From Mitsuaria sp. GD03876 (GTDB taxonomy: Bacteria > Pseudomonadota > Gammaproteobacteria > Burkholderiales > Burkholderiaceae_C): a stretch of 64,000 nt of DNA. The stretch is from the NCBI RefSeq assembly GCF_029840635.1, contig NZ_JAOCCU010000010.1, forward strand, positions 62,001 to 126,000, given 5' to 3'. This document shows positions 1 to 8,713 of the stretch, piece after piece (the stretch's first letter is position 1; each line of letters begins with the position of its first letter). The notes beneath the pieces were generated by a model. That model worked only from the letters and a program-made list of their open reading frames with translations. It was not told the DNA's origin and made no database searches. The position numbers and the translations under genes are program-made.

Positions 1-18
1 GGTGGTGGCCACGTTCAT
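1..18 (-). CDS. Possible start of a truncated minus-strand gene
   Basis: An ATG on the minus strand at 18..16 opens a frame that runs off the left edge after six codons (MNVATT). A GGGGAAA stretch about eight bases upstream could serve as a ribosome binding site, and the divergent layout with the receptor gene at 237 is typical. Nothing can be said about its function, and the reading is weak because only 18 bases are visible. Confidence 0.25.
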
Positions 19-236
19 TCGGGTTTCCCCGAAGATTCGTCGCGCCCGCCCATCACCCCAGGTAAAGAAGCTTGAAAGTCCTTCCCGGGCTTAGAAACGA
101 AACGTACAGCGTGCGATGCTTCCGCCCGTTTCGCCGCTGATCCCCGTCGATCGGCGCCGCTCCCGCTTCCAAGTTCTCCGCGCTTCCGTCCAGCCATCGC
201 CAGATCGGCCGCGCTTGTCCCGCCATTGCTTCATCG

Positions 237-2627
237 ATGACAAGCCTCCGCCGCCCCGCCCTGACACCGCTCTCGGTCGCCCTGTTGCTCGGCCTGAGCA
301 CACCCGCCTGGTCGCAGACCGCGCCGCCGTCCCCGCCCGCCGCGCCGCCGGCCAAGGCGCCTGCCCCCGCACCGGCCCCCCAGCGCGCGCGTCCCGCGCC
401 GCCACCGGCCAGCAAGGACAACGCCGACGCCCCCACGCAGCTCGACCGCGTCGAGGTCCAGGGCACCTCGCGCGACGACGACCAGCGCCGGGCCTCCACC
501 GCCTCCAAGATCATCATCGGCCGCGATGAGATCGAGCGTTACGGCGACTCCACCATCGGCGAGGTCCTCAAGCGCCTGCCCGGCGTCACCACCGGCGGCC
601 GCCCGGGCCGCGGCGGCGAGGTCCGCATGCGCGGCATGGGCGGCGGCTACACCCAGATCCTGGTCAACGGCGAGCGCATGCCGCCGGGCTTCTCGCTCGA
701 CGAGCTCCCGCCCGAGCAGATCGAACGCATCGAGGTCATGCGCGCCCCCACCGCCGAATACGGCGCCCGCGCCATCGCCGGCACCATCAACGTCGTCCTG
801 CGCGAGGCGCTGCAGCGCCGCCTCAACGAGGTGCGCCTGGCCACCGCCTTCGAGCGCGACCACGTCACCCCGCACCTGAGCTGGACCCGCAACGACAAGC
901 TCGACGACAACGGCGGCGCCTACAACCTCACCGTCAATGCGATGCAGCACAAGCGCGTCGACGACGTGGACTCGCACTCGCTCACGCAGACCTTCGATGG
1001 CGCCGGCGCGCTGCAGCGCCAGACGCTGCTGACCAACCTCGGCCAGTCGCGCGACGAGCGCAAGTCGCTGAACCTCACCGGCCGGCTGCAGCTGCGCCTG
1101 GACGGCGGCGACACCATCGCGATCCAGCCCTTCCTGATGGCCAATCGCGGCAAGAGCAGCAGCGTCTTCGCGCAGTCGCAGACGCCCGACCTGCCGCCCA
1201 CCGACATCGACCGCCTCGACTACGACGGCGTCCAGACCGACGGCACCAGCCGCGCCACCATGGCGCGGCTCAACGTCCAGTGGAACAAGCGCCTCGGCGA
1301 GCAGACCCGCATGGAGACGCGGCTCGGCGCGGGCCGCATGACGATGACCAGCGTCGCGCACCGCGAGGAGGACGACTCCCGCCGCACCGACGAGACCTTC
1401 TTCCGCCGCCAGGACGACACGACCAAGAGCCGCGACACGCAGTGGAGCTTCAACACCAAGCTCACGCACCAGATGGACAACGAGCACAGCCTCGTCGCCG
1501 GCGTCGAGGGGGAAGGCACCGAACGCAAGCAGACGCGCAGTTGCCAGCAGCTCTACGGCACCGATGCCGCCTGGTCCAACTGCGCCTTCCTGGCGGACTT
1601 CGGCGACAACGTCACCGCCTCCACGCGCCGCTTCGCCGCCTACGCGCAGGACGAGTGGAGCGTCGGCAAGCAATGGGGCTTCTACGCCGGGCTGCGCTGG
1701 GAGGGCATCCAGACCAAGAGCACCAACAACCAGGGGCCGGTCGACAACAGTTCCAGCGTCGTCACGCCGCTGCTGCACGCGGTCTACAAGCTCGACGAGA
1801 AGAGCCGCGAGCAGATCCGGGCCAGCCTCACCCGCAGCTACAAGTCGCCCAACCTGAACGACGTCGTCGGCCGGCTGAGCATCAGCAGCCGCTACAACTG
1901 CAAGCCGCCGGACATCCCTTGCGGCGAGAACCGCCTCGAGTCGCCCGACCGTCTCGGCAACCCCGACCTCAAGCCGGAGATGGCGACGGGTGTCGAGATC
2001 GGTTACGAGAAATACCTTTCGAAGGGCGGCCTGCTGAGCGCGAATTTCTTCTATCGCCGCATCACCGACCTGATCCGCAGCCAGGCGGTGCTCGAGACGG
2101 TGCCGTACGCGCCGGTGCAGCGCTACGTCGTGCGACCGCGCAACATCGGCAACGCAAAGACTTACGGGGTCGAGCTCGAGGCCAAGTTCCGCCTGGACGA
2201 GTACCTCGAGAGCGCGCTGCCGATCAATGTGCGCAGCAATCTGTCGCTGTTCCATTCGGCGGTGGATGGCATTCCGGGCCCGGACAACAAGTTGGACCAG
2301 CAGCCGCGCTACACGGCCAACCTGGGCGCGGACTACCGGTTGCGCTCGGTCCCGCTGACGCTGGGCGCGTCCTTGAACTACACGCCGTCGACGCTGTTGC
2401 AGCAGAGTGCGCAGGTGCTCAACGAGATCGACAAGAAGCGGGTGATCGACGTCTCGGCGATGTGGACTTTCTCGCCGATGGTGGCGGTGCGTCTGGCCGC
2501 GAGCAACCTGGTCCCGCTGACCTATGGCAACGGCAGTATCACGACGACGCCGGGCCGCATCGTGACTGGCGAGAGCACCGGCCGCAGCTTCACCGTGTGG
2601 ACGCTCCGCCTCGAACTGAAGGTGTGA
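237..2627 (+). CDS. TonB-dependent outer-membrane receptor
   Basis: A 796-residue outer-membrane receptor that should import a ligand using energy from TonB-ExbBD. A signal peptide (about residues 1-27, ending PAWSQ) is followed by a Pro/Ala-rich linker. The plug domain (about residues 75-190) contains IGEVLKRLPGV, RMRGMGGGYTQILVNGERM and the ERIEVMRAPTAEYGA segment typical of the family. The remaining 600 residues have the alternating pattern and YKSPNLNDV-type motifs of the 22-strand barrel. The last residue is Val rather than the usual aromatic. No TonB box is obvious. No transport or enzyme partner lies beside it, so the ligand cannot be named; siderophore, sugar and peptide are all open. 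The start follows no clear Shine-Dalgarno sequence. Confidence 0.9.
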   Translation: MTSLRRPALTPLSVALLLGLSTPAWSQTAPPSPPAAPPAKAPAPAPAPQRARPAPPPASKDNADAPTQLDRVEVQGTSRDDDQRRASTASKIIIGRDEIERYGDSTIGEVLKRLPGVTTGGRPGRGGEVRMRGMGGGYTQILVNGERMPPGFSLDELPPEQIERIEVMRAPTAEYGARAIAGTINVVLREALQRRLNEVRLATAFERDHVTPHLSWTRNDKLDDNGGAYNLTVNAMQHKRVDDVDSHSLTQTFDGAGALQRQTLLTNLGQSRDERKSLNLTGRLQLRLDGGDTIAIQPFLMANRGKSSSVFAQSQTPDLPPTDIDRLDYDGVQTDGTSRATMARLNVQWNKRLGEQTRMETRLGAGRMTMTSVAHREEDDSRRTDETFFRRQDDTTKSRDTQWSFNTKLTHQMDNEHSLVAGVEGEGTERKQTRSCQQLYGTDAAWSNCAFLADFGDNVTASTRRFAAYAQDEWSVGKQWGFYAGLRWEGIQTKSTNNQGPVDNSSSVVTPLLHAVYKLDEKSREQIRASLTRSYKSPNLNDVVGRLSISSRYNCKPPDIPCGENRLESPDRLGNPDLKPEMATGVEIGYEKYLSKGGLLSANFFYRRITDLIRSQAVLETVPYAPVQRYVVRPRNIGNAKTYGVELEAKFRLDEYLESALPINVRSNLSLFHSAVDGIPGPDNKLDQQPRYTANLGADYRLRSVPLTLGASLNYTPSTLLQQSAQVLNEIDKKRVIDVSAMWTFSPMVAVRLAASNLVPLTYGNGSITTTPGRIVTGESTGRSFTVWTLRLELKV

Positions 2628-2668
2628 GCCCGCGCTCGCCGCAGACCTGATTCCGAGTCATCGGAAGG

Positions 2669-2725
2669 CGGGCAGGGGCCGACGATTTTTGGAGCATGCG
2701 ACAAGTATGAGGAGGCCCCTGCCCG
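2669..2725. repeat. Long-range inverted repeat (12-bp arms)
   Basis: Positions 2669-2680 (CGGGCAGGGGCC) and 2714-2725 (GGCCCCTGCCCG) are perfect inverted copies separated by 33 bases. They lie just after the receptor stop and before the terminator at 2767-2794. The right arm is followed by only three T residues, so it is a poor intrinsic terminator. It could be a transcript-end hairpin or a protein site. Confidence 0.5.
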
Positions 2726-2766
2726 GCTTTCGATGACGTGCGCAGTGCAGGGTCCCGACGAAAAGC

Positions 2767-2794
2767 AAAAAAGGCTGCCCCGCGAAGGGCAGCC
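2767..2794 (-). terminator. Intrinsic terminator of the cold-shock-domain gene
   Basis: Read on the minus strand, an 8-bp perfect stem (GGCTGCCC / GGGCAGCC, plus-strand arms 2773-2780 and 2787-2794) with a 6-base loop is followed directly by six T residues (2772-2767). It sits about 75 bases beyond the stop of the cold-shock-domain gene. Confidence 0.85.
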
Positions 2795-2868
2795 TGCGAA
2801 AAGCGGAGCGTAGAGCGCCTCCGCGAGGGCGACGGAGCTGCAGGTGCCAGCTCCAAGGAGTCAACTTG

Positions 2869-3264
2869 TCAGTGGCGCTGGGTTTGCGTCTTGGTGCCGA
2901 GCGCATGGCTGGCGGGGGACCAGACGGTGGCGCCGACGCCCAGGGCGAGCAGCACCAGCACCATCCAGGTCAGCGGCGAGGTACGCCGGCGGGCGATGGG
3001 CCGCGGCGGGCGGGAGCCCACGCGCGACGGGCGCAGCTGCGAGGGCAGCTTGTGGGATTGGAGGCGGTGCAGCCGCACGGCCTGTTTGCTGCCGTCACTT
3101 CTGGACACAACCTCGAAGCTGATGCGCTCGCCTTCCTGCGGCACCTGGCCGTCCATCGGAAAGGCCGACACGTGCACGAACAGTGGTTCGCCGCCCTGTT
3201 CGGACCGCACCATGCCGTGGCCGCGCTCGGCGTACCAGCTGTCCAACGTCCCTTCGAACCGCAT
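2869..3264 (-). CDS. Cold-shock-domain protein with C-terminal membrane segment
   Basis: A 131-residue protein. Residues 1-60 form a cold-shock (OB-fold) nucleic-acid-binding domain: GTLDSWYAERGHGMVR, FVHVSAFPMDG, then GERISFEVV. This resembles CspA but lacks the usual KGFGFI RNP1 sequence. A basic linker rich in Arg and Pro follows, then one hydrophobic helix (LTWMVLVLLALGVGATVW, about residues 95-112) and a short tail. Related proteins often pair a CSD with a DUF1294 membrane domain; here only a single helix remains. The start at 3264 is chosen because a GGGGGA ribosome site lies seven bases upstream; an ATG at 3279 would add five residues but has no such site. It should bind RNA or ssDNA at the inner membrane. 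It is monocistronic with its own terminator. Confidence 0.8.
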   Translation of the reverse strand: MRFEGTLDSWYAERGHGMVRSEQGGEPLFVHVSAFPMDGQVPQEGERISFEVVSRSDGSKQAVRLHRLQSHKLPSQLRPSRVGSRPPRPIARRRTSPLTWMVLVLLALGVGATVWSPASHALGTKTQTQRH

Positions 3265-3356
3265 GATTGATTCCCCCATCTTCTAGAACGCCCGATCTGC
3301 GTCGCGGACTCGTGGCCCGCTTGACGCCCTCGACCGGGCGCTTCTCTCTTTCGGAC

Positions 3357-3382
3357 AAAAGAGCCCGGCGCGTGGCCGGGCT
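3357..3382 (-). terminator. Intrinsic terminator of the purine-transport/S9 peptidase operon
   Basis: On the minus strand a 7-bp stem AGCCCGG/CCGGGCT (plus-strand arms 3362-3368 and 3376-3382, 7-base loop) is followed by CTTTT. It lies about 75 bases after the S9 peptidase stop and probably ends the transcript that begins near 11.66 kb. Confidence 0.7.
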
Positions 3383-3455
3383 TCTGGGGGTGCATGCTGC
3401 GCTAGCGCACGCGGGCCGGGGCAACAGGCTGTAAACCGTGCAACTTCACACGGAT

Positions 3456-5447
3456 TCAGTTCTTGATTCCAGGCTTCAGGTATTTGTCCAGGAAAGCCAG
3501 CATCCGCTGGTTGGCCTCGATCTGGTTCTTCTTCTTGGAGAAGCCGTGGCCTTCGTCGTCGAAGACGACGTACTCGACCGGCACGCCGTTCTTCTTCACG
3601 GCCTCGACGATCTCGTCGCTCTCGGGCTTGATGACGCGCGGGTCGTTCTTGCCCTGGATCACCAGCAGCGGCTTGCGGATCTCCTTGGCGTGGAACAGCG
3701 GCGAGGTCGCGACCAGGAAGTCCTTGTCCTTCACCGGATCGCCGATCTCCAGGTACAGCGCCTTGCGGAAGCTTTCCCAGTACGGCGGGATCGACTCGAG
3801 CGTGCGCAGCCAGTTGGACACGCCGAAGATGTCGATGCCGACCTTGAAGGCCTCGGGCCGGAAGGCCAGCGCCGCCAGCGTCATGTAGCCGCCGTAGCTG
3901 CCGCCGGCGATGGCGATGCGCTCGGGATCGATCACGCCGGTGCCGGCGAGGTAGGTCTTGGCCTCGACGCAGTCCCACAGCGGCTCGCGGCCGTGCTTGC
4001 CGTCGTCGGCGGTGAAGAAGGTCTTGCCGTAGCCCGAGCTGCCGCGGTTGTTGATCCCCAGCACCGCGTAGCCGTGGTTGACCAGGTACTGGATCATCGC
4101 GGAGTAACCCCGCGTCGTCTGCCCGCCCGGCCCGCCGTGCACCAGCACCACTGCGGGCACCTTGTTCGTCGGCGACGCCTCCTTGGGCTCGTAGTAGACC
4201 GACGGGATCACCATGCCGTCGAACGAGCGGAAGCGCACGATGCGCGCCTCGACGAGCTCCTCGGGATCGATCTCCGGCGACAGGCTGCGCGTGAGCTGCC
4301 GCGCCTGCTTCGTCCCGAAGTCGTAGACGTAGAGGTTGCTCGGCGAGCGGTCGCCGTTCAGGTAGAAGGCCATGCGCTGGCTGCTCTTCGAGAACGTGAC
4401 CCCGCGCAGCTCGCCGCCCGGCAGCTTGGGCAGCGTCACCGGCGTGCCGTCGGCGGCCTGCACGATGCGCAGCTCCAGGCTGGCGTCGTTGTTGACGCCG
4501 GTCACGCGGTAGCGGCCGTCGCGCGAGTAGCTGCTGTAGACGATGTCCCAGTCCGCCTTCTCAAGGTCGCGGGTGCGGCCCGACGCCAGGTCGTAGGCCA
4601 CCAGCCGCGTGAACTCGGCGCCTTCGTTGGACAGGATCAGCAGCGTCTTCGATTCCGGATCGAAGCCCGTCGCGCTGAACGTCGCCACGCCTTCATGCGG
4701 CGTCAGGTGCTTGGTCTCCTTGGACTGCGTGTCGTAGAGGTAGACATCCGAATCGGCCGTCGTGTTGGTCTTGCCCAGCGCCACCCAGCGCCCGTCGCCG
4801 CTGACGCCGAACACCGCGTTGCCGTCGTTGTTCTGGTAGACCAGCGTGCGCGCGTAGGTCTTGGCGTCGAAGCGGTAGACGTCGATGTAGCGCGGGTCGC
4901 GCTCGTTGGTGGTGACGAAGAAGCTGTCGCCGTCGCGGCTCCAGCCGCTGAAGCCGGCCTTGACCTTGTCGCCGGGCGTGAGGTCGCGCTCGCTGCCGTC
5001 GAGCTCGCGCACGATCAGGTGGTTGTTCTCGTTGCCGCCCTGGTCGCGGGTGAACAGCACGCGGTCGTCGTTGCGGAAGTAGCCGACGGCGTAATGGCTG
5101 TCGGTCTTGGACGCGGTCAGCGCGACGGGCTCGCCCCCGTCGACCGAGATGCTGTAGACGTTGAAGATGCCGGTCGCATTGCTGCTGAACAGGATGCGGC
5201 GCTCGTCCTGCGAGAACGAGGCGCCGCTGACCGAGGTCGTGGCCATGAACTGCTCGATCGTGTAGGGCTTGGCGGCGCGGCGCGCGGCCTCCGGCTTCGC
5301 CGCCGCCTTCAGCGTCTTCTGCGTCTTCGGCGCCTGCTGCGCCGGCTTCTCCGACGCCTTCGCGGCCTGCGCCGGCGTGGCGGCGATTGCCGCCGCGATC
5401 GCGAGGCACGACGCGCCGACCGTGGCGCGCAACTTCATCGAACCCAT
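3456..5447 (-). CDS. S9 family serine peptidase (prolyl oligopeptidase/acylaminoacyl-peptidase type), exported
   Basis: A 663-residue peptidase of family S9. A signal peptide (about residues 1-28, ending TPAQA) predicts a periplasmic location. A Lys/Ala/Gln-rich linker and a seven-bladed beta-propeller of WD40/TolB type (about 60-400) precede the alpha/beta-hydrolase domain. Catalytic residues are visible: Ser517 in GGSYGGY, Asp602 in GKNDPRV and His634 in DEGHGF. The family cleaves short peptides, often after proline or from acylated N-termini. GGGAGGA-type ribosome binding lies eight bases before the ATG. It begins 27 bases after the stop of the BMP-type binding protein and is followed by a terminator, so it appears to be the last gene of the purine-transport operon. 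That link is unexplained. Confidence 0.9.
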   Translation of the reverse strand: MGSMKLRATVGASCLAIAAAIAATPAQAAKASEKPAQQAPKTQKTLKAAAKPEAARRAAKPYTIEQFMATTSVSGASFSQDERRILFSSNATGIFNVYSISVDGGEPVALTASKTDSHYAVGYFRNDDRVLFTRDQGGNENNHLIVRELDGSERDLTPGDKVKAGFSGWSRDGDSFFVTTNERDPRYIDVYRFDAKTYARTLVYQNNDGNAVFGVSGDGRWVALGKTNTTADSDVYLYDTQSKETKHLTPHEGVATFSATGFDPESKTLLILSNEGAEFTRLVAYDLASGRTRDLEKADWDIVYSSYSRDGRYRVTGVNNDASLELRIVQAADGTPVTLPKLPGGELRGVTFSKSSQRMAFYLNGDRSPSNLYVYDFGTKQARQLTRSLSPEIDPEELVEARIVRFRSFDGMVIPSVYYEPKEASPTNKVPAVVLVHGGPGGQTTRGYSAMIQYLVNHGYAVLGINNRGSSGYGKTFFTADDGKHGREPLWDCVEAKTYLAGTGVIDPERIAIAGGSYGGYMTLAALAFRPEAFKVGIDIFGVSNWLRTLESIPPYWESFRKALYLEIGDPVKDKDFLVATSPLFHAKEIRKPLLVIQGKNDPRVIKPESDEIVEAVKKNGVPVEYVVFDDEGHGFSKKKNQIEANQRMLAFLDKYLKPGIKN

Positions 5448-5474
5448 GTGCTTGTCCTCCCTGGTTGAACCGGT

Positions 5475-6641
5475 TTACTTGCCGGAGGGCAGTTGCCCCT
5501 CGACGCCCTTCACGTAGAACTTGATGTTCTGCAGGAACTTGTCGTCGGCGATCGCGTCCTTGGCCAGGACCTCCCGGCCGTCCTGGCCGGCGATCGGTCC
5601 CTTCCAGATCACGAAGCTGCCGTCCTTGAGACCCGCCCTCACCTGGTCGAGCCGCGCCTTCACCTCGGCGGGCACGGCGGCATTCAGCGCGACCAGGTCG
5701 ATCGCGCCTTCCTTGACGCCCCACCAGCTGTGCTTGCCCGGGCCGGCGGACCAGCTGCCGTCCAGCGCCGCCTTGACCGTGGCGATGTAGTACGGCGACC
5801 AGTCGATCACCGCCGATCCCAGGTGCGCCTTGGGCCCGTAGGCGCTCATGTCGGAGTCCCAGCCGAACGCGTACTTGCCGTTCTTCTCCGCGGTCTGCAG
5901 CACCGCGCTGGAATCGGTGTTCTGCATCAACACGTCGGCGCCGGCGTTGATCAGCGTCTGCGCCGCGTTGGTCTCCTGGGGCGGGTTGAACCACTCGTTG
6001 ACCCACACCACCTTCACCGTCGCCTTCGGGTTGCTGCTCTGCGCGCCCAGCGTGAAGCTGTTGATGTTGCGGATCACCTCGGGGATCGGGATCGAGCCGA
6101 CGACGCCCAGCGTGTTGGTCTTGGTCATCGCGCCGGCGACCACGCCGGCCATGTACGCGCCCTCGTAGGTGCGCGCGTCGTAGGTGCGCAGGTTGGCGGC
6201 CTGCTTGTAGCCGGTCGCGTGCTCGAACTTCACCTGCGGGCTGTCCGCGGCGACCTTCATCAGCGGCTCCATGTAGCCGAAGGTCGTGCCGAAGACCAGC
6301 GTGTTGCCCTGCTGGACCAGGTCGCGGAAGACCCGCTCGGCATCGGCCGCCTCCGGCACCTTCTCGACGAAGCTGGTCTTGATGCGGCCGCCGAATTCCT
6401 GCTCCAGCTTCTTGCGCGCGTTGTCGTGGGCGAAGGTCCACCCGCCGTCGCCGACGGGGCCGACGTAGGCGAAGGCGACATGCAGCGGTGCGGTCGCGCC
6501 GCCCGACGCGCCGGTGGCCTGCGGCGCGGACGCGGCGCCGGCGGGCGCGTCGTCCTTCCTGCCGCAGGCGGCCAGCGCCAGCGCGGCGGCCGCGGAGGCG
6601 GCGATCAGCAGGGAACGGCGAAGCAGCGGACTCGGGCTCAT
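5475..6641 (-). CDS. BMP-family ABC transporter substrate-binding lipoprotein (nucleoside/nucleobase)
   Basis: A 388-residue binding protein of the BmpA/Med/PnrA family. It starts with a lipoprotein signal (lipobox LAAC, Cys about residue 26), then an Ala/Gly-rich tether and the family core: VAFAYVGPVGDGGWTFAHD, GTTFGYMEPL, YEGAYMAGVVAGAMTKT and GWDSDMSAYGP. Members bind purine nucleosides and related compounds on the outer face of the inner membrane. The gene lies 54 bases after two permease genes and an ATPase, in an operon with guanine deaminase. The likely ligand is therefore a purine base or nucleoside such as guanine, xanthine or guanosine. The exact ligand cannot be read from sequence. 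Confidence 0.88.
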   Translation of the reverse strand: MSPSPLLRRSLLIAASAAAALALAACGRKDDAPAGAASAPQATGASGGATAPLHVAFAYVGPVGDGGWTFAHDNARKKLEQEFGGRIKTSFVEKVPEAADAERVFRDLVQQGNTLVFGTTFGYMEPLMKVAADSPQVKFEHATGYKQAANLRTYDARTYEGAYMAGVVAGAMTKTNTLGVVGSIPIPEVIRNINSFTLGAQSSNPKATVKVVWVNEWFNPPQETNAAQTLINAGADVLMQNTDSSAVLQTAEKNGKYAFGWDSDMSAYGPKAHLGSAVIDWSPYYIATVKAALDGSWSAGPGKHSWWGVKEGAIDLVALNAAVPAEVKARLDQVRAGLKDGSFVIWKGPIAGQDGREVLAKDAIADDKFLQNIKFYVKGVEGQLPSGK

Positions 6642-6695
6642 GGACTCTCCAGGAAGGCGAAAGGACTCGGACCGGATCGGGCGCGGCCGGGACGG

Positions 6696-7616
6696 CTAGC
6701 CACCGGGGTGGAACGGCCGCCCCAGCGACGCCGGCATGTTGGCGCGGATGAAGCCTTCGTCGCGCGAGATCAGCACCAGCACGACGATGGTGGCCAGGTA
6801 GGGCAGCATGCTCAGGAACTGGCTGGCGACCTGCACGCCCTGGCCTTGCAAGTGGAACTGCAGCATCGTGACGCCGCCGAACAGGTAGGCCCCGAGCAGC
6901 ACGCGGCCCGGGCGCCAGGTGGCGAAGCTGGTCAGCGCCAGCGCGATCCAGCCCTTGCCGGCGATCATCCCTTCCACCCACAGCGGCGTGTAGATCACCG
7001 AGCAGTAGGCCCCCGCCAGCCCGCACAGCGCGCCGCCGGTCACCACCGCGCCCAGCCGGATGCGCCGCACCGGATAACCGAGCGCATGGGCCGATTCGGG
7101 CGACTCGCCGACCGCGCGCAGCACCAGCCCCGCGCGCGTGCGCGCCAGCGCCCAGGCCAGCAGCGCGGCCAGCGCGATCGCGCCGTAGACCAGCGGGTGC
7201 TGCCGGAACAGGGCCGGGCCGATGAAGGGGATGTCGGCCAGGACCGGCACCGCGAACGACGGCCGCGGTCCGAGCTTGGCCTGCACGTAGCCCTGCCCGA
7301 CGAAGGCCGAGAAACCCGCGCCGAACAGGCTCAGCGCCAGGCCGGTCGCGTACTGGTTGGTGTTGAGATAAACCGCCAGCAGCCCGAAGGCCAGCGCCAT
7401 CAGCGCGCCCGCGCCGATGCCGGCGAGGAAACCGACGACGTCGCTGCCGCTGTGCACCGCCGCGGCGAAGCCGGCGATCGCGGCGACCAGCATCATCCCT
7501 TCGGCGCCGAGGTTCACGACGCCCGCGCGTTCGTTGATCAGCAGGCCCAGCGCGGCGAGCGCGACCAGCGTGCCCGCGTTCAGCGTCGCGGCGATCAGCA
7601 GCGCCCAGGCGTCCAT
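6696..7616 (-). CDS. ABC transporter permease, BMP-linked (YufQ/NupQ type)
   Basis: A 306-residue inner-membrane permease of the branched-chain/ribose-type (BPD_transp_2) fold with about nine hydrophobic segments. Diagnostic stretches are GLLINERAGVVNLGAEGMML near the N-terminus and WIALALTSFATWRPGR near the C-terminus. The second half of a heterodimeric permease, it overlaps the preceding permease by one base (TGATG), which implies translational coupling. With its partner, the double ATPase and the BMP lipoprotein it forms one complete importer. The frame stays open further upstream inside the partner gene, so the start is set by the overlap and by family length. Confidence 0.88.
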   Translation of the reverse strand: MDAWALLIAATLNAGTLVALAALGLLINERAGVVNLGAEGMMLVAAIAGFAAAVHSGSDVVGFLAGIGAGALMALAFGLLAVYLNTNQYATGLALSLFGAGFSAFVGQGYVQAKLGPRPSFAVPVLADIPFIGPALFRQHPLVYGAIALAALLAWALARTRAGLVLRAVGESPESAHALGYPVRRIRLGAVVTGGALCGLAGAYCSVIYTPLWVEGMIAGKGWIALALTSFATWRPGRVLLGAYLFGGVTMLQFHLQGQGVQVASQFLSMLPYLATIVVLVLISRDEGFIRANMPASLGRPFHPGG

Positions 7617-8713
7617 CAGCGGGCCTCCTCGCGGGCGGGGCCGGCGGTGCCGGCGAGGCCGGCCACGCGCCGGACGCGGTAGTGGATCAGCGTGTCGCAG
7701 GCCAGCAGGCTGAACAGCAGCAGCCCCTGGAACACGCCGGTGATCGCCTTGGGCAACCCGAGCCGCGACTGGGCCAGCTCGCCGCCGATGTAGAACAGGC
7801 TCATCAGGATCCCGGAGAGCACGATGCCCACCGGATGCAGCCGGCCGACGAAGGCGACGATGATCGCCGCGAAGCCGTAGCCCACCGGCACGTAGGGCGT
7901 GAGCTGGCCGAGCGGGCCGGCGGTCTCGAGCGCGCCGGCCAGGCCGGCCAGTCCGCCGGACAGCGCCATCGCGCCCCACAGCGCGCCGCGCGACGAAAAG
8001 CCGGCATAACGCGCCGCCATCGGCGCGATGCCGCCGGCCTGCAGCGCGAAACCGGCCATCGAGCGGAACAGCAGCCACCAGACGCCCAGCACCGCGGCCA
8101 GCGCGACCCACACGCCGATGTGCAGCCGCGTGCCGGGGAACAGCTTGGGCAGCTGCGTCGCCGGCAGGAAGGTGATGGTCTGCGGGAAGTTGTAGCCGGC
8201 CGGGTCCTTCCACGGGCCGTAGACCAGGTACTGCAACAACAGCTCGGCGATGTAGACCAGCATCAGGCTGACCAGGATCTCGTTGGCATGGAAGCGGTCG
8301 CGCAGGAACGCCGCGATCGACGCCCAGGCCATGCCGCCCAGCACGCCGGCCAGCAGGATCGGCACGACGATCAGCTTGGCGCTGCCGGCGTCGGCCTGCA
8401 TCGCGACCCAGCCGGCGGCCAGCGCGCCGGCGACGAACTGGCCCTCGGCGCCGATGTTCCAGACGTTGGCCCGGAAGGCCACCGCCAGGCCGAGCGCGAT
8501 CAGCACCAGCGGCGTCGCCTTCAGGCCGAGCTCGCCGAGCGCGTAGCCGTTGCGCAGCGGCTCCCAGAAGAACATGCGCAGCCCCTGCACCGGATCCTTG
8601 CCCAGCGCCACGAAGATCGCGACGCCGATCAGCGTCGTCAGCGCGAGCGCCAGCAGCGGCGAGGCCAGCGACATCGCCGCCGACGGTTGAGGGCGCGGTT
8701 CAAGCCGCAGCAT
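7616..8713 (-). CDS. ABC transporter permease, BMP-linked (YufP/NupP type)
   Basis: A 365-residue permease of the BPD_transp_2 family, the first of the two. After a short cytoplasmic head it has a long run of hydrophobic helices with the motifs LGLAVAFRANVWNIGAEGQF, GMAWASIAAFLRDRFHANEI and GYGFAAIIVAFVGRLHPVGI. The NIGAEGQ segment is the family hallmark. It overlaps the ATPase gene by 14 bases and touches the next permease by one base. The C-terminus carries an Arg/Ala tail (EEAR). The substrate should be a purine compound, as argued for the binding protein. Confidence 0.88.
   Translation of the reverse strand: MLRLEPRPQPSAAMSLASPLLALALTTLIGVAIFVALGKDPVQGLRMFFWEPLRNGYALGELGLKATPLVLIALGLAVAFRANVWNIGAEGQFVAGALAAGWVAMQADAGSAKLIVVPILLAGVLGGMAWASIAAFLRDRFHANEILVSLMLVYIAELLLQYLVYGPWKDPAGYNFPQTITFLPATQLPKLFPGTRLHIGVWVALAAVLGVWWLLFRSMAGFALQAGGIAPMAARYAGFSSRGALWGAMALSGGLAGLAGALETAGPLGQLTPYVPVGYGFAAIIVAFVGRLHPVGIVLSGILMSLFYIGGELAQSRLGLPKAITGVFQGLLLFSLLACDTLIHYRVRRVAGLAGTAGPAREEAR

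Noticed and set aside
231-2255. A 674-codon open frame antisense to the first receptor gene.
   Set aside because: Translation is Val/Ala/Arg-rich with no domain, and follows from the codon bias of the receptor on the other strand.
3438-5468. A 676-codon open frame antisense to the S9 peptidase.
   Set aside because: No family motif and the typical His/Arg/Ala composition of an antisense shadow; the peptidase strand has all catalytic residues.
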